Assembly (NCBI RefSeq): GCF_002592005.1
Contig: NZ_NVQF01000009.1
Location: forward strand, 42,101-106,100
Source of the DNA: Mycolicibacterium palauense
GTDB lineage: Bacteria; Actinomycetota; Actinomycetes; Mycobacteriales; Mycobacteriaceae
Direction: 5' to 3'
Length of the DNA: 64,000 nt
Positions 33,638-41,413 of the stretch are shown here, in pieces. The notes under the pieces were generated by a model, which saw nothing but the letters and a program-made list of their open reading frames with translations, made no database searches and was not told where the DNA came from. The stretch's first letter is position 1. Each line of letters starts with the position of its first letter. The position numbers were made by a program, and so were the translations under genes.

Positions 33638-35255
33638 GGTCCTGCAGTTCCCGGCGTGCCACCTTGCCGGTGTTGTTGCGCGGCAGCTCGTCGACGACGG
33701 TGATCGACCGGGGCACCTTGTAGTTGGCCAGGTTCTCCCGGATGTGCTGCTTGAGCTCGTCGCTGCCGACCGCCGCCCCGGCGGCCGGCACCACGAACGC
33801 GGCCAGCCGCTGGCCGTACTCCTCGTCGTCGACGCCGATGACCGCGGCCTCGGCGACCGCCGGATGGGACACCAGCGTCTTCTCCACCTCGATCGGGTAG
33901 ACGTTCTCCCCTCCGGAGACGATCATCTCGTCGTCGCGGCCGACGACGAACAGCCGTCCGTCGTCGTCGAAACGACCCAGATCGCCGGAGGCCATGAACC
34001 CCTCGTGGAACATCCTGTTCTGGCCGGAGGTGTAGCCGTCGAAACGTGCTCCGTTGCGGACGAAGATCTGCCCGATGCCACCGGGTGCGACCTCGTGCAG
34101 CGCGTCGTCGAGGATGCGCAGCTCGGTGCCGACGACCGGCCTGCCGGCGGTGTCGGGGGCCGCGCGCAGATCGGCGGGGGTGGCCGAGGCGATCATGCCG
34201 GCCTCGGTGGCGTTGTAGTTGTTGTAGATGATGTCGCCGAAGCGGTCCATGAACCGGATGACGACGTCGGGACGCATCCGCGACCCCGATGCGCTGGCGA
34301 ACCGCAGCGACCGTCCGCTGTAGCGGGCGAGTACCTCCTCGGGCAGATCCATGATCCGGTCGAACATCACCGGAACGACGCACAATCCGTACGCCTCGTG
34401 CTCGTCGACGAGCGCCAGCGTGGCTTCCGGGTCGAATTTGCGGCGGGTGACCACCGTGCACGCCATCGACGCGGCGAACACCAGCTGGGAGAAACCCCAC
34501 GCGTGGAACATCGGCGCGACCACCACGACGGTGGTCTCGGTGTGCCACGGGATTCGGTCGAGGATCATCCGCAGTTCGTTCACGCCTCCGCCGGAGTGCT
34601 TGGCGCCCTTGGGTGTACCGGTGGTTCCCGACGTCAGCAGAATCATCCTGCCCTTGCCCGCCGCACGTTCGGGACGGCGGCCGCGGTTGGCCTCGATCAG
34701 CTTCTGCACGGTGTGCCCGGGGCCGGCCGGATCCGAGGTCCAGCCGACGATCCGGACTGCCGTCGGGCGGTCGGTCAGGGCGCGGTCGACGATCGCGGAG
34801 AACTCGTCGTCGTAGATCACCGCGTCGACCCGCTCGCGCCCGACCACCTCGGCCAGCGCGGGACCCGCGAAGGAGGTGTTGAGCAGCAGTACGTCGGCGC
34901 CGATCCGGTCCGCGGCGACCAGGGACTCCACGAACCCGCGGTGGTTGCGGCACATGATCCCGATCGTGGCCGCCGGGCCGGTCAACTCCTGCAAGGCCGC
35001 GGCCAGGGCGTCGGCGCGCTCGTCGATCTGCTTGTAGGTGAGGGTCCCGAGTTCGTCGACGAGCGCGGGCCGGTCCGGGCAGCGTTGCGCCGACATCGCG
35101 AAACCCGAGGTGACGGAGAGCCCTTCGCGGCCGGCGGCCGCCATGATGCGCAGGTACCTGTCCGGGCGCAGCGGGGCGATCATGCCCGCCCGGGCCATGG
35201 TCGCCACCAGGGCGCCCGCACCGGTGAGCCGATCAAGCAGGGGGATCGCGGCCAC
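33621..35255 (-). CDS. Fatty-acyl-CoA synthetase (FadD12-like)
   Basis: 544-residue adenylate-forming ligase. A3 motif LLTSGTTGTPKG, A5 NNYNATEAGM, hinge VGRDDEMIVSGGENVYPIEVE, and the C-terminal catalytic Lys in RNNTGKVARREL are intact. It probably supplies acyl-CoA for the neighbouring acyltransferases. Four bases separate it from the upstream PlsC-like gene and it overlaps the esterase gene, so the three form one operon. Assigned to the FadD12 type by length and gene order; the acid specificity is unknown. Confidence 0.85.
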   Translation of the reverse strand: MAAIPLLDRLTGAGALVATMARAGMIAPLRPDRYLRIMAAAGREGLSVTSGFAMSAQRCPDRPALVDELGTLTYKQIDERADALAAALQELTGPAATIGIMCRNHRGFVESLVAADRIGADVLLLNTSFAGPALAEVVGRERVDAVIYDDEFSAIVDRALTDRPTAVRIVGWTSDPAGPGHTVQKLIEANRGRRPERAAGKGRMILLTSGTTGTPKGAKHSGGGVNELRMILDRIPWHTETTVVVVAPMFHAWGFSQLVFAASMACTVVTRRKFDPEATLALVDEHEAYGLCVVPVMFDRIMDLPEEVLARYSGRSLRFASASGSRMRPDVVIRFMDRFGDIIYNNYNATEAGMIASATPADLRAAPDTAGRPVVGTELRILDDALHEVAPGGIGQIFVRNGARFDGYTSGQNRMFHEGFMASGDLGRFDDDGRLFVVGRDDEMIVSGGENVYPIEVEKTLVSHPAVAEAAVIGVDDEEYGQRLAAFVVPAAGAAVGSDELKQHIRENLANYKVPRSITVVDELPRNNTGKVARRELQDRAGRV

Positions 35256-35258
35256 GGT

Positions 35259-36074
35259 TCAGCCGATCACCGGCAGTCGGCGTTCCTTGGCCAGGTGGTT
35301 CAGCGCCCGTTGCATGACCCGACGAACATGGGAGTCCACCTCGTCGACGTCGGGGTCCTCGCCGAACTCCGCGGCGACGTCGATCGGTTCCAGCACCTGC
35401 ATCACGATCTTCGTCGGCAGCGGAACGTTGACCGGGATGACGGCGGACAGCCCGAACGGGAAACCGATCGACAGCGGCAGGATCTTCGAGCGCAGCAGTT
35501 TGTCCAGCCGCAGCAGCTTGGCCAGGCCGGTGCCGCGCGACAGGTACAGCTGGGTCTCCTGGCCGCCGATCCCGACCATCGGCACGATCGGCACGCCGGC
35601 GCTCAGCGCCGCCTTGATGTAGCCGGTGCGGCCGCCGAAGTCGATCTTGTTGCGCGCCGTCGTGGGCCGGTACACGTCGTAGTCACCACCCGGGAACACC
35701 ACGACGACCCCGCCCGAGCGCAGCGCCTCGTCGGCGTTTCGCGGGTTGGCCCTGATGAATCCGGTGCGCCGGAAGAACCCGGCCGTCGGTCCGGTCAGCA
35801 GCAGGTCGAAGCTGAGGGTGAACACGGGCCGCACGTAGCCGAAGTGCTCGTAGAAGTCGGTCGCGAAGACGGGGACGTCCATCGCGAACAGGCCGCCGGA
35901 ATGGTTCGAGACCACCAGCGCGCCGCCGGCCGGTGGGAAGTTCTGCAGGCCGCGGACCTCGGAGCGGTGATAGCCCTTGGTGAGCAGGCGCACCAGCCCC
36001 ATCACCTTCTCGGTCAGGCCGGGGTCCCACTTAGTGATCTCGCCGGGCGTGATCTCGGTATCGGTCGCGTCCAC
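35259..36074 (-). CDS. PlsC/DGAT-like lysophospholipid acyltransferase (Rv1428c-like)
   Basis: 271 residues. The acyltransferase motif is NHSGGLFAMD (NHxxxxxxD variant), followed by FTLSFDLLL, GFIRANPRNADEAL and the FPGGDYDVYRP block, then VPIVPMVGIGG. This is the layout of the LPLAT/DAGAT family, acting on the cytosolic face of the membrane. First gene of the acyltransferase-ligase-esterase operon. A KstR-like 14-bp site lies 18 bp upstream of its start, so the operon may belong to the cholesterol regulon. Confidence 0.85.
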   Translation of the reverse strand: MDATDTEITPGEITKWDPGLTEKVMGLVRLLTKGYHRSEVRGLQNFPPAGGALVVSNHSGGLFAMDVPVFATDFYEHFGYVRPVFTLSFDLLLTGPTAGFFRRTGFIRANPRNADEALRSGGVVVVFPGGDYDVYRPTTARNKIDFGGRTGYIKAALSAGVPIVPMVGIGGQETQLYLSRGTGLAKLLRLDKLLRSKILPLSIGFPFGLSAVIPVNVPLPTKIVMQVLEPIDVAAEFGEDPDVDEVDSHVRRVMQRALNHLAKERRLPVIG

Positions 36075-36092
36075 GGCACCCCTCCGATAAAA

Positions 36093-36106
36093 TGGAACGT
36101 GTTCTA
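36093..36106. promoter_or_regulatory. KstR-like operator
   Basis: TGGAACGTGTTCTA matches the KstR consensus TnnAACnnGTTnnA at every fixed position. It lies between the PlsC-like gene (minus) and echA1 (plus), close to both starts. KstR represses cholesterol-catabolic genes in mycobacteria. Confidence 0.65.
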
Positions 36107-36186
36107 GTTTTGGATCGTACCGATGGGCCGGCCGGGGAGCCAGGCCTGGTCCCTGTCGGCCCTACCGTGCGGATTACGATATCCCC

Positions 36187-36963
36187 GTGAGCGAAGAAGC
36201 GACCGAACCCGAAGTCATCGTCGAGCAGCGCGACCGGATTCTGCTGATCACCATCAACCGCCCCAAGGCCAAGAATGCCGTCAACGCCGCGGTCAGCCGC
36301 GGGCTCGCCGACGCCATGGACCGTCTCGACGGAGATCCCGGTCTGTCGGTGGGCGTGCTGACCGGGGCGGGCGGATCGTTCTGCGCCGGGATGGACCTCA
36401 AGGCCTTCGCCCGCGGCGAGCGTGTCGACATCGAGGGCCGTGGTCTCGGATTCACCGAGAGCCCGCCGACCAAGCCGCTGATCGCGGCGGTGGAGGGTTT
36501 CGCACTCGCCGGCGGCACCGAGGTGGCGCTGGCCACCGACCTGATCGTGGCCGCCAACGACTCCGCCTTCGGCATCCCCGAGGTCAAGCGCGGCCTCGTC
36601 GCCGGCGGCGGTGGGCTGTTGCGGCTGCCGCAGCGCATCCCCTACGCGGTGGCGATGGAACTGGCGCTGACCGGTGAGAACCTCCCGGCCACCCGGGCCC
36701 ATGCGCTGGGCATGGTCAATGTGCTTGCCGAGCCGGGCGGGGCGCTGGAGGCTGCGCTGGAGTTGGCCGGCAAGATCACCGCCAACGGGCCGCTGGCCGT
36801 GGCCGCGACCAAGCGGGTGATCGTGGAGTCGCGCGCGTGGTCGCCGGAGGAGATGTGGAAGAAGCAGATGGAGGTCCTCATCCCGGTGTTCACCTCCAAC
36901 GACGCCAAAGAGGGTGCCATCGCATTCGCCGAGAAGCGGGCGCCCAAGTGGAGCGGCACGTAA
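36187..36963 (+). CDS. echA1: Enoyl-CoA hydratase EchA1
   Basis: 258 residues from GTG. Crotonase blocks: RPKAKNAVNAAVSRGLADAMD, the oxyanion segments GAGGSFCAGMDLKAFARG and EGFALAGGTEVALATDLIVA, FGIPEVKRGLVAGGGGLLRLP with the catalytic Glu, and the C-terminal EGAIAFAEKRAPKWSGT, the standard end of the family. Length and position after the lipC-WS/DGAT pair match Rv0222 (262 aa). Hydrates 2-enoyl-CoA in beta-oxidation. The KstR-like site lies 81 bp upstream. Confidence 0.93.
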   Translation: MSEEATEPEVIVEQRDRILLITINRPKAKNAVNAAVSRGLADAMDRLDGDPGLSVGVLTGAGGSFCAGMDLKAFARGERVDIEGRGLGFTESPPTKPLIAAVEGFALAGGTEVALATDLIVAANDSAFGIPEVKRGLVAGGGGLLRLPQRIPYAVAMELALTGENLPATRAHALGMVNVLAEPGGALEAALELAGKITANGPLAVAATKRVIVESRAWSPEEMWKKQMEVLIPVFTSNDAKEGAIAFAEKRAPKWSGT

Positions 36964-37005
36964 ACAACTTGACCTCGACCCCGGTTGAGGTACGACGATG
37001 TGGGC

Positions 37006-37896
37006 ATGGCAGGACGCACCGCGGTGGATAGCCGGCCCGAGGACGGGCGGCTGAGCGACGCTCAGATCGCGCAGTACCTTCACCGCGTCGGCCATACCGG
37101 CCCGGTCGAGGCGACCGAGGTGGCGCTTCGGGCGCTGATCGCCGCCCACGGCTCCGCCATCGCCTTCGAGAACCTCGACCCGCTGATGGGTATCCCGGTC
37201 GCGGACCTCGGTGCGGAGGCGCTGTGCGACAAAATGGTTCGCCGCCGGCGCGGCGGGTACTGCTTCGAACACAACGGCCTGTTCGCCGGGGTCCTCGAGG
37301 GGTTCGGGTTCGGGGTGCAGTCGCTGACCGCGCGGGTGGTGTGGCAGAACCCCGCCGGTGTGGCGGAGCCGCCGACCGGGCTCACCCACCAGTTGCTCGC
37401 CGTGACCGTCCCGGGCACGCAGGACCGCCTGCTCGTCGATGTCGGCTTCGGTGGCCAGACGCTCACGTCGCCGATCCGGTTCGTGCCCGACGAGGTGCAG
37501 GCCACCCGCCACGAGCCCTACCGGCTCACCGTGCAACCCGACCGCTACGAGCACCGCTGGGTGCTGCACACCCTGATCGGTGACCGGTGGCGCCCGTTGT
37601 ACACCTTCGCCGACCAGCCGCGGCCGCCGATCGATCTGCTCATGGGCAGCTGGTACGTCTCGACGCACCCGGACTCGATCTTCGTCCGGGGGCTCTCGGC
37701 GTCGCTGGTGACCGACGACGCCCGCTGGAATCTGCGCGGCCGCCACCTGTCGATCCACCACGTCGGCGGGCCCAGCGAGCAGGTCACCTTCGACAACGCC
37801 TCGCAGGTGCTCGACACGCTGATGCACCGGTTCGGTCTCGACGTCGGGGGGATCGGCGACGTGCACGCCCGGATCACCGAGGTCCTCGACAGCTGA
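37006..37896 (+). CDS. nat: Arylamine N-acetyltransferase
   Basis: 296 residues from ATG 37006; in-frame GTG 37000 and TTG 36985 were rejected as weaker. The catalytic triad of the family is visible: C86 in RRGGYCFEHN, H128 in GLTHQLL, D145 in LLVDVGFGG. NATs move an acyl group from acyl-CoA to arylamines or hydrazines such as isoniazid. In M. tuberculosis the nat gene sits among cholesterol-ring genes and prefers propionyl-CoA; here it follows echA1. An inverted repeat ACCTC/GAGGT lies just before the start. No trace of the hsa genes is seen. Confidence 0.93.
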   Translation: MAGRTAVDSRPEDGRLSDAQIAQYLHRVGHTGPVEATEVALRALIAAHGSAIAFENLDPLMGIPVADLGAEALCDKMVRRRRGGYCFEHNGLFAGVLEGFGFGVQSLTARVVWQNPAGVAEPPTGLTHQLLAVTVPGTQDRLLVDVGFGGQTLTSPIRFVPDEVQATRHEPYRLTVQPDRYEHRWVLHTLIGDRWRPLYTFADQPRPPIDLLMGSWYVSTHPDSIFVRGLSASLVTDDARWNLRGRHLSIHHVGGPSEQVTFDNASQVLDTLMHRFGLDVGGIGDVHARITEVLDS

Positions 37897-37903
37897 GGGC
37901 CCC

Positions 37904-37985
37904 GAGGCGGTTCACCCGGGCGCGGCTCACCCCGACGTGGTTTCCTCCCGGCGCGGTTTCCTCCCCGGCGCGATTTCCTCCCCGG
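37904..37985. repeat. Degenerate 15-17-bp tandem repeats
   Basis: Five units of the type CGCGGTTTCCTCCCCGG; the last three (37936-37985) are nearly identical. They run straight into the left arm of the inverted-repeat element at 37987. The spacer between nat and the endonuclease gene (190 bp) holds only these repeats and that element. Confidence 0.75.
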
Positions 37986-37986
37986 C

Positions 37987-38050
37987 GCACCGAGCGTGCA
38001 CACAGATCGAGATCCATCCACAGCCATGGGTCCAGGCGCACATTCGGTGC
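37987..38050. repeat. 64-bp inverted-repeat element, copy A
   Basis: Left end GCACCGAGCGTGC and right end GCACATTCGGTGC are imperfect inverted 13-mers (two mismatches). The whole element aligns without gaps to copy B (38942-39005), with 45 of 64 positions identical by my count. It ends 36 bp before the endonuclease ATG. Confidence 0.8.
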
Positions 38051-38086
38051 GGGTGGAGCGTCGTAGGACGCCGGGATGGTGCGGGT

Positions 38087-38959
38087 ATGGACCTTCCCTT
38101 CGTCGGCAGCGACGCCCTTGACCGGGGCCACGTCGCCAACAAACACCAACTACGGACGCGCTACCGAGCTCTCTTCCCCGACGTGTACCTGACGTCGGCG
38201 GTGCCGGTGCCCACGCTGCGGCAGCGCACGATGGCGGCATGGTTGTGGTCCGGGAGTTCCGGGGTGGTGGCCGGGCTTGCCGCCGCGGCCCTGCACGGCT
38301 CGAAGTGGGTCGACGACGACGAGCCGATCGAGCTCGTCTGCCGCAACGCCCGTACCCCGGCCGGCCTCGTGGCCAGGCGCGACACCCTGGCACCGGGCGA
38401 GGTGACGCGACTCGGGCGGATGCACGTGACCACGCCCGAGCGGACCGCGTTCGACCTCGCGCGGCTCAGAGCGGAGGCCGACGCGGTGGCCAGGCTCGAT
38501 GCCCTGTGCAACGCCACCGGTCTGACCGTCGCCGGCGTGCGGAATCTGGCACGGAATCACCGTGGCGTTCGGGGCATCCGACGCGTGGGGCCGGTGCTCG
38601 ACCTCGTCGATCCCGGTGCTCAATCACCGCGCGAGACGTGGTTGCGATTGCTGTTGCTGCGGGCGGGGTTTCCCAGTCCGCGCACACAGCTTCCGGTGTT
38701 TCACGGCGGCGGCCGGCGTCCGCGCTACTACCTCGACCTGGCGTGGGAGGAGGTGATGGTGGCGGCCGAGTACGACGGTGACCAGCACCGCGCGGACCGC
38801 GAACGCTACGGCGCCGACATCAAGCGGCTGGAGGCTCTGACGGCCATGGGGTGGACGATGATCAGGGTTGTCTCCGGTGACCGCCCCGCCGACATCGTCG
38901 ATCGCGTCCGGGCCGCGTGGGCCGCACGGTCGACAACGGGCGCACCGAGCGTGCGCTGA
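38087..38959 (+). CDS. DUF559/Vsr-like endonuclease-domain protein
   Basis: 290 residues from ATG 38087. The N-terminal part (HVANKHQLRTRYRALFPDVYLT ... RQRTMAAWLWSGSSGVVAGLAAAALHGSKW) resembles the AbiEi-like winged-helix domain often fused here in actinobacteria. The C-terminal ~100 residues (ETWLRLLLLRAGFPSPRTQLPV ... YYLDLAWEEVMVAAEYDGDQHRADRERYGADIKR) have the PD-(D/E)xK layout of DUF559, related to very-short-patch repair nuclease. Its last codons (APSVR stop) lie within the left arm of repeat copy B, and copy A is just upstream, so gene and repeats seem to form one unit. Biological role unknown. Confidence 0.82.
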   Translation: MDLPFVGSDALDRGHVANKHQLRTRYRALFPDVYLTSAVPVPTLRQRTMAAWLWSGSSGVVAGLAAAALHGSKWVDDDEPIELVCRNARTPAGLVARRDTLAPGEVTRLGRMHVTTPERTAFDLARLRAEADAVARLDALCNATGLTVAGVRNLARNHRGVRGIRRVGPVLDLVDPGAQSPRETWLRLLLLRAGFPSPRTQLPVFHGGGRRPRYYLDLAWEEVMVAAEYDGDQHRADRERYGADIKRLEALTAMGWTMIRVVSGDRPADIVDRVRAAWAARSTTGAPSVR

Positions 38960-39005
38960 GATCGACCTCGCGCGAACGGAACCGGTCTGGACGCACGTTC
39001 GGTGC
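38942..39005. repeat. 64-bp inverted-repeat element, copy B
   Basis: Ends GCACCGAGCGTGC and GCACGTTCGGTGC are inverted 13-mers with one mismatch. Same length and orientation as copy A. The endonuclease stop codon (38957-38959) lies inside it. The following acyl-CoA dehydrogenase gene ends 26 bp further on. Confidence 0.85.
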
Positions 39006-39030
39006 GGAGTTCACCCCGGCGCAGGGGGCG

Positions 39031-40125
39031 TCAGGCGAACCCGCCGGTGTCGGTGCCGGTCAGCACATCCCACAGCGGCGCACCGCTGCGCGACAGGGCC
39101 ACCCGCCCCAGTCGGCGGGCATAGCGGTCCGTGCCGCCGAACTCGTCGATCCAGGAGTGCGCGCGGTTGGTGGCCGACCACAGGGCATGCTCGATCGTGA
39201 CACCGATGGCGCCGTGCAGCTGGTGAGCCGCCGTGGCCACACCGGGAACGACGCGTCCCAGCACGACCTTGGCCATCGTGACGGCGTAATCGGCCTGCGG
39301 GCTGGCGAATCCGTGGTCGGAGGCCGCGGCCACCGCCAGCGTGGTGGCCGCGCGACCGCGCTCGATCTCGCCGGCCATCTGGGCCAGCGAATGCTGCACG
39401 GCCTGGAACCTGCTCAGCGGCCGGCCGAACTGCACGCGTTCCCGTACATGGGCGACCGACAGCTCGGCGGCGCGGTCGAGGGCCCCGATGCACTGCACGC
39501 ACCTGGCCCACGCCCCGCGGCGGGTGAACTCGCCGAGCACCGCCGCCCCGATCGGACGAAAGTCGTCGACGGCCAGGGCATAGCTGACCCCGTCGCGCGG
39601 CTCCCCGGCGACGTTGTACCCGTCGACGACGTCGAGATCGCCCGGGGAGGCACTCCCCACCAGTATCGCGTCATCGGTGCTGGCGACCAGTACGACGCGG
39701 CCGGCCGCCCGCGTCCACGGCACGTCACCGGCCGTACCGCGCAGGCGATCGCCGTCGCGCACCGCCGGGCCGACGGCCACGGTGAGCGGGCCGGCGCCGG
39801 GGACCCCGACACCCGCGGTACGGGCCAGCCACGCCGCCAGCACGTCGGTCTCGGCGATCGGTGCGGCGACGGCGTGATAGGCCAGCCCACGCAGCACCAC
39901 CGCCGCCTCGCCCGGGCCCGCCTCCAGCTCGGGCGTCGTGGTCAGCCGGCTCAGCCCGGTCTCCTCCAGATTGGCCCAGGCCGCGGCGTCGAACTCCTCC
40001 GGCAGTCGCCGTTGCCCGACCCGCGCCTGAACCGACCGGGTGCCCAGATCCGCCACCAGCGACCGCAATTCGTCGAGGCCGTCGGATGATTCGGCGGCGA
40101 AGACCCCGCCGGAGAGCGCGCTCAT
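39031..40125 (-). CDS. Acyl-CoA dehydrogenase family protein (short, probable non-identical subunit)
   Basis: 364 residues from ATG 40125 (MSALSGGVF...). Acyl-CoA dehydrogenase features are seen at the C-terminal helical domain (ERVQFGRPLSRFQAVQHSLAQMAGEIERGRA ... QLHGAIGVTIEHALWSATNRAHSW) and the N-terminal helical domain. The middle domain is reduced and no typical catalytic Glu segment is seen. It lies next to a second, 387-residue dehydrogenase. Such adjacent short pairs in mycobacteria often form alpha2-beta2 enzymes for steroid side chains, one subunit lacking catalytic residues. That assignment is inference. Confidence 0.85.
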   Translation of the reverse strand: MSALSGGVFAAESSDGLDELRSLVADLGTRSVQARVGQRRLPEEFDAAAWANLEETGLSRLTTTPELEAGPGEAAVVLRGLAYHAVAAPIAETDVLAAWLARTAGVGVPGAGPLTVAVGPAVRDGDRLRGTAGDVPWTRAAGRVVLVASTDDAILVGSASPGDLDVVDGYNVAGEPRDGVSYALAVDDFRPIGAAVLGEFTRRGAWARCVQCIGALDRAAELSVAHVRERVQFGRPLSRFQAVQHSLAQMAGEIERGRAATTLAVAAASDHGFASPQADYAVTMAKVVLGRVVPGVATAAHQLHGAIGVTIEHALWSATNRAHSWIDEFGGTDRYARRLGRVALSRSGAPLWDVLTGTDTGGFA

Positions 40126-40126
40126 C

Positions 40127-40191
40127 GGTTCCTTCCGCTCTTCGCGCAAGCGCTCATCGGTGTCTCCGGCTCTTCGCGCAAGCGCTCATCG
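40127..40191. repeat. 32-bp tandem repeats between two dehydrogenase genes
   Basis: GCTCTTCGCGCAAGCGCTCATCG occurs at 40137 and 40169 (quoted in part: TCTTCGCGCAAGCGCTCATC), 32 bp apart. A third GCGCTCATCG precedes them at the start codon of the downstream gene. On the minus strand each copy offers an ATGAGCGC start-like sequence, so the true start of the 364-residue protein is duplicated in the spacer. Confidence 0.85.
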
Positions 40192-41349
40192 CAACCCCAT
40201 TCCCCGCGCCACCACGCCCCGCAACACCTCGTTGGTCCCGCCCCGCAACGTGAACATCGGCGAGTGCAGGCGCGAGGCCGTCAGCAGGAGCTTCAGCCGT
40301 GGGTAGGTGGGCCCGGCCGAATCGACGTAGTCGAGGAGGTCGGCGGCCAGCTGCACCGACTCCTGCTCGAAACGGGTGCCGAGGTCCTTGACCAGCGCCG
40401 CCTGGTTGGCCGCCGGCTCGCCCGCAGCCAGGGCGTGAGCCACCGACACCGAGAGCTGGCGCAGCGACACCAGCCGCGCCACCAGATGGCCGACGTCGGC
40501 CGCGGTGCGGTCATCGGGCGGTGTGCCCTCGGCCAGCGCACCGAGCAGCCCCAGCAGCAGCGGGGCCGTCGACAGGATCCGTTCCGGCCCGCTGCGCTCG
40601 TAGGACAGTTCGGCGGTGACCTGCCGCCAGCCGTCGCCGATCTCGCCGAGCACAGCGGAGTCGGCGACGACGACGTCGGTGAACGTGGTCTCGTTGAAGT
40701 GGTGTTCGCCGTCCATCGTGATGATCGGCTCGATGGTGACCCCCGCGGCATCGGTGGGAACCAGGAACTGGCTGAACCCCGCATGACGGTGTTCGGGGTC
40801 CGGGGGGCTGGTGCGTGCCAGCACCACGACCTGGTGAGCCAGGTGGGCTCCGCTGGTCCACACCTTGCGGCCGTTGAGCACCCACCCACCCTCGGTGCGC
40901 ACCGCCCTGGTTGTCGCCGCGGCCAGGTCCGAGCCGGCCTGAGGCTCGCTCATCCCGATCGCCGAGAAGAACCGGCCCTCGGCGATGCGTGGCAGAATCC
41001 GGCTGCGCTGCTCCTCGGTGCCGTAGGCGAGCAACCCCGGAGCGACCTGGCGGTCGGCGAACCAGTGGGCCGCCACCGGAGCCCCGGCCAACAGCAGCTC
41101 CTCGGTGACCACGTAGCGGTGCAGGTGTCCCAGCCCGTGCCCGCCGTACCTCTGGGGAATGGTCAGGCCCAGGAATCCGGCGTCGCCGAGCCGGGCGCTG
41201 AACTGCGGGTCGGCGCCGCACAGCCAGGAGTCGACGGCGGGTTCCCAGCCGTGCCGTGCGCGGTCGGCCTCGAGGAACCGGCGAATCGACGTCCGCAGCG
41301 ACGCCAGCTCGGGTTCGTTGACGCACAAGGCGTCGAAGCCTTCGGGCAC
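40186..41349 (-). CDS. Acyl-CoA dehydrogenase (steroid-type pair, larger subunit)
   Basis: 387 residues from GTG 41349, before which the frame runs into the divergent reductase promoter. Blocks: LTIPQRYGGHGLGHLHRYVVTEELL, GMSEPQAGSDLAAATTRAV (flavin/substrate contact), GRKVWTSGAHLA, and the C-terminal FTLRGGTNEVLRGVVARGMGLR. The segment SYERSGPERILS may carry the catalytic Glu region. It is upstream of the 364-residue partner with a 60-bp spacer full of repeats. A CATACT hexamer 6 bases before the GTG could drive a leaderless transcript. Confidence 0.88.
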   Translation of the reverse strand: MPEGFDALCVNEPELASLRTSIRRFLEADRARHGWEPAVDSWLCGADPQFSARLGDAGFLGLTIPQRYGGHGLGHLHRYVVTEELLLAGAPVAAHWFADRQVAPGLLAYGTEEQRSRILPRIAEGRFFSAIGMSEPQAGSDLAAATTRAVRTEGGWVLNGRKVWTSGAHLAHQVVVLARTSPPDPEHRHAGFSQFLVPTDAAGVTIEPIITMDGEHHFNETTFTDVVVADSAVLGEIGDGWRQVTAELSYERSGPERILSTAPLLLGLLGALAEGTPPDDRTAADVGHLVARLVSLRQLSVSVAHALAAGEPAANQAALVKDLGTRFEQESVQLAADLLDYVDSAGPTYPRLKLLLTASRLHSPMFTLRGGTNEVLRGVVARGMGLR

Positions 41350-41413
41350 CGGTCTAGTATGGCGTGCCGGATTTCTGGCCGGATGAGGCAACCGAGCGGT
41401 GGGGAGGATCTCG

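Noticed and set aside
36031..37866. Long antisense open frame over echA1 and nat
   Set aside because: Shadow of two well-supported genes; no domain, no ribosome-binding site, composition typical of antisense GC-rich DNA.
37987..39005. Flanking repeats considered as ends of an insertion sequence
   Set aside because: The enclosed gene is not a transposase, the repeats are direct copies each with internal symmetry, and no target-site duplication was evident.
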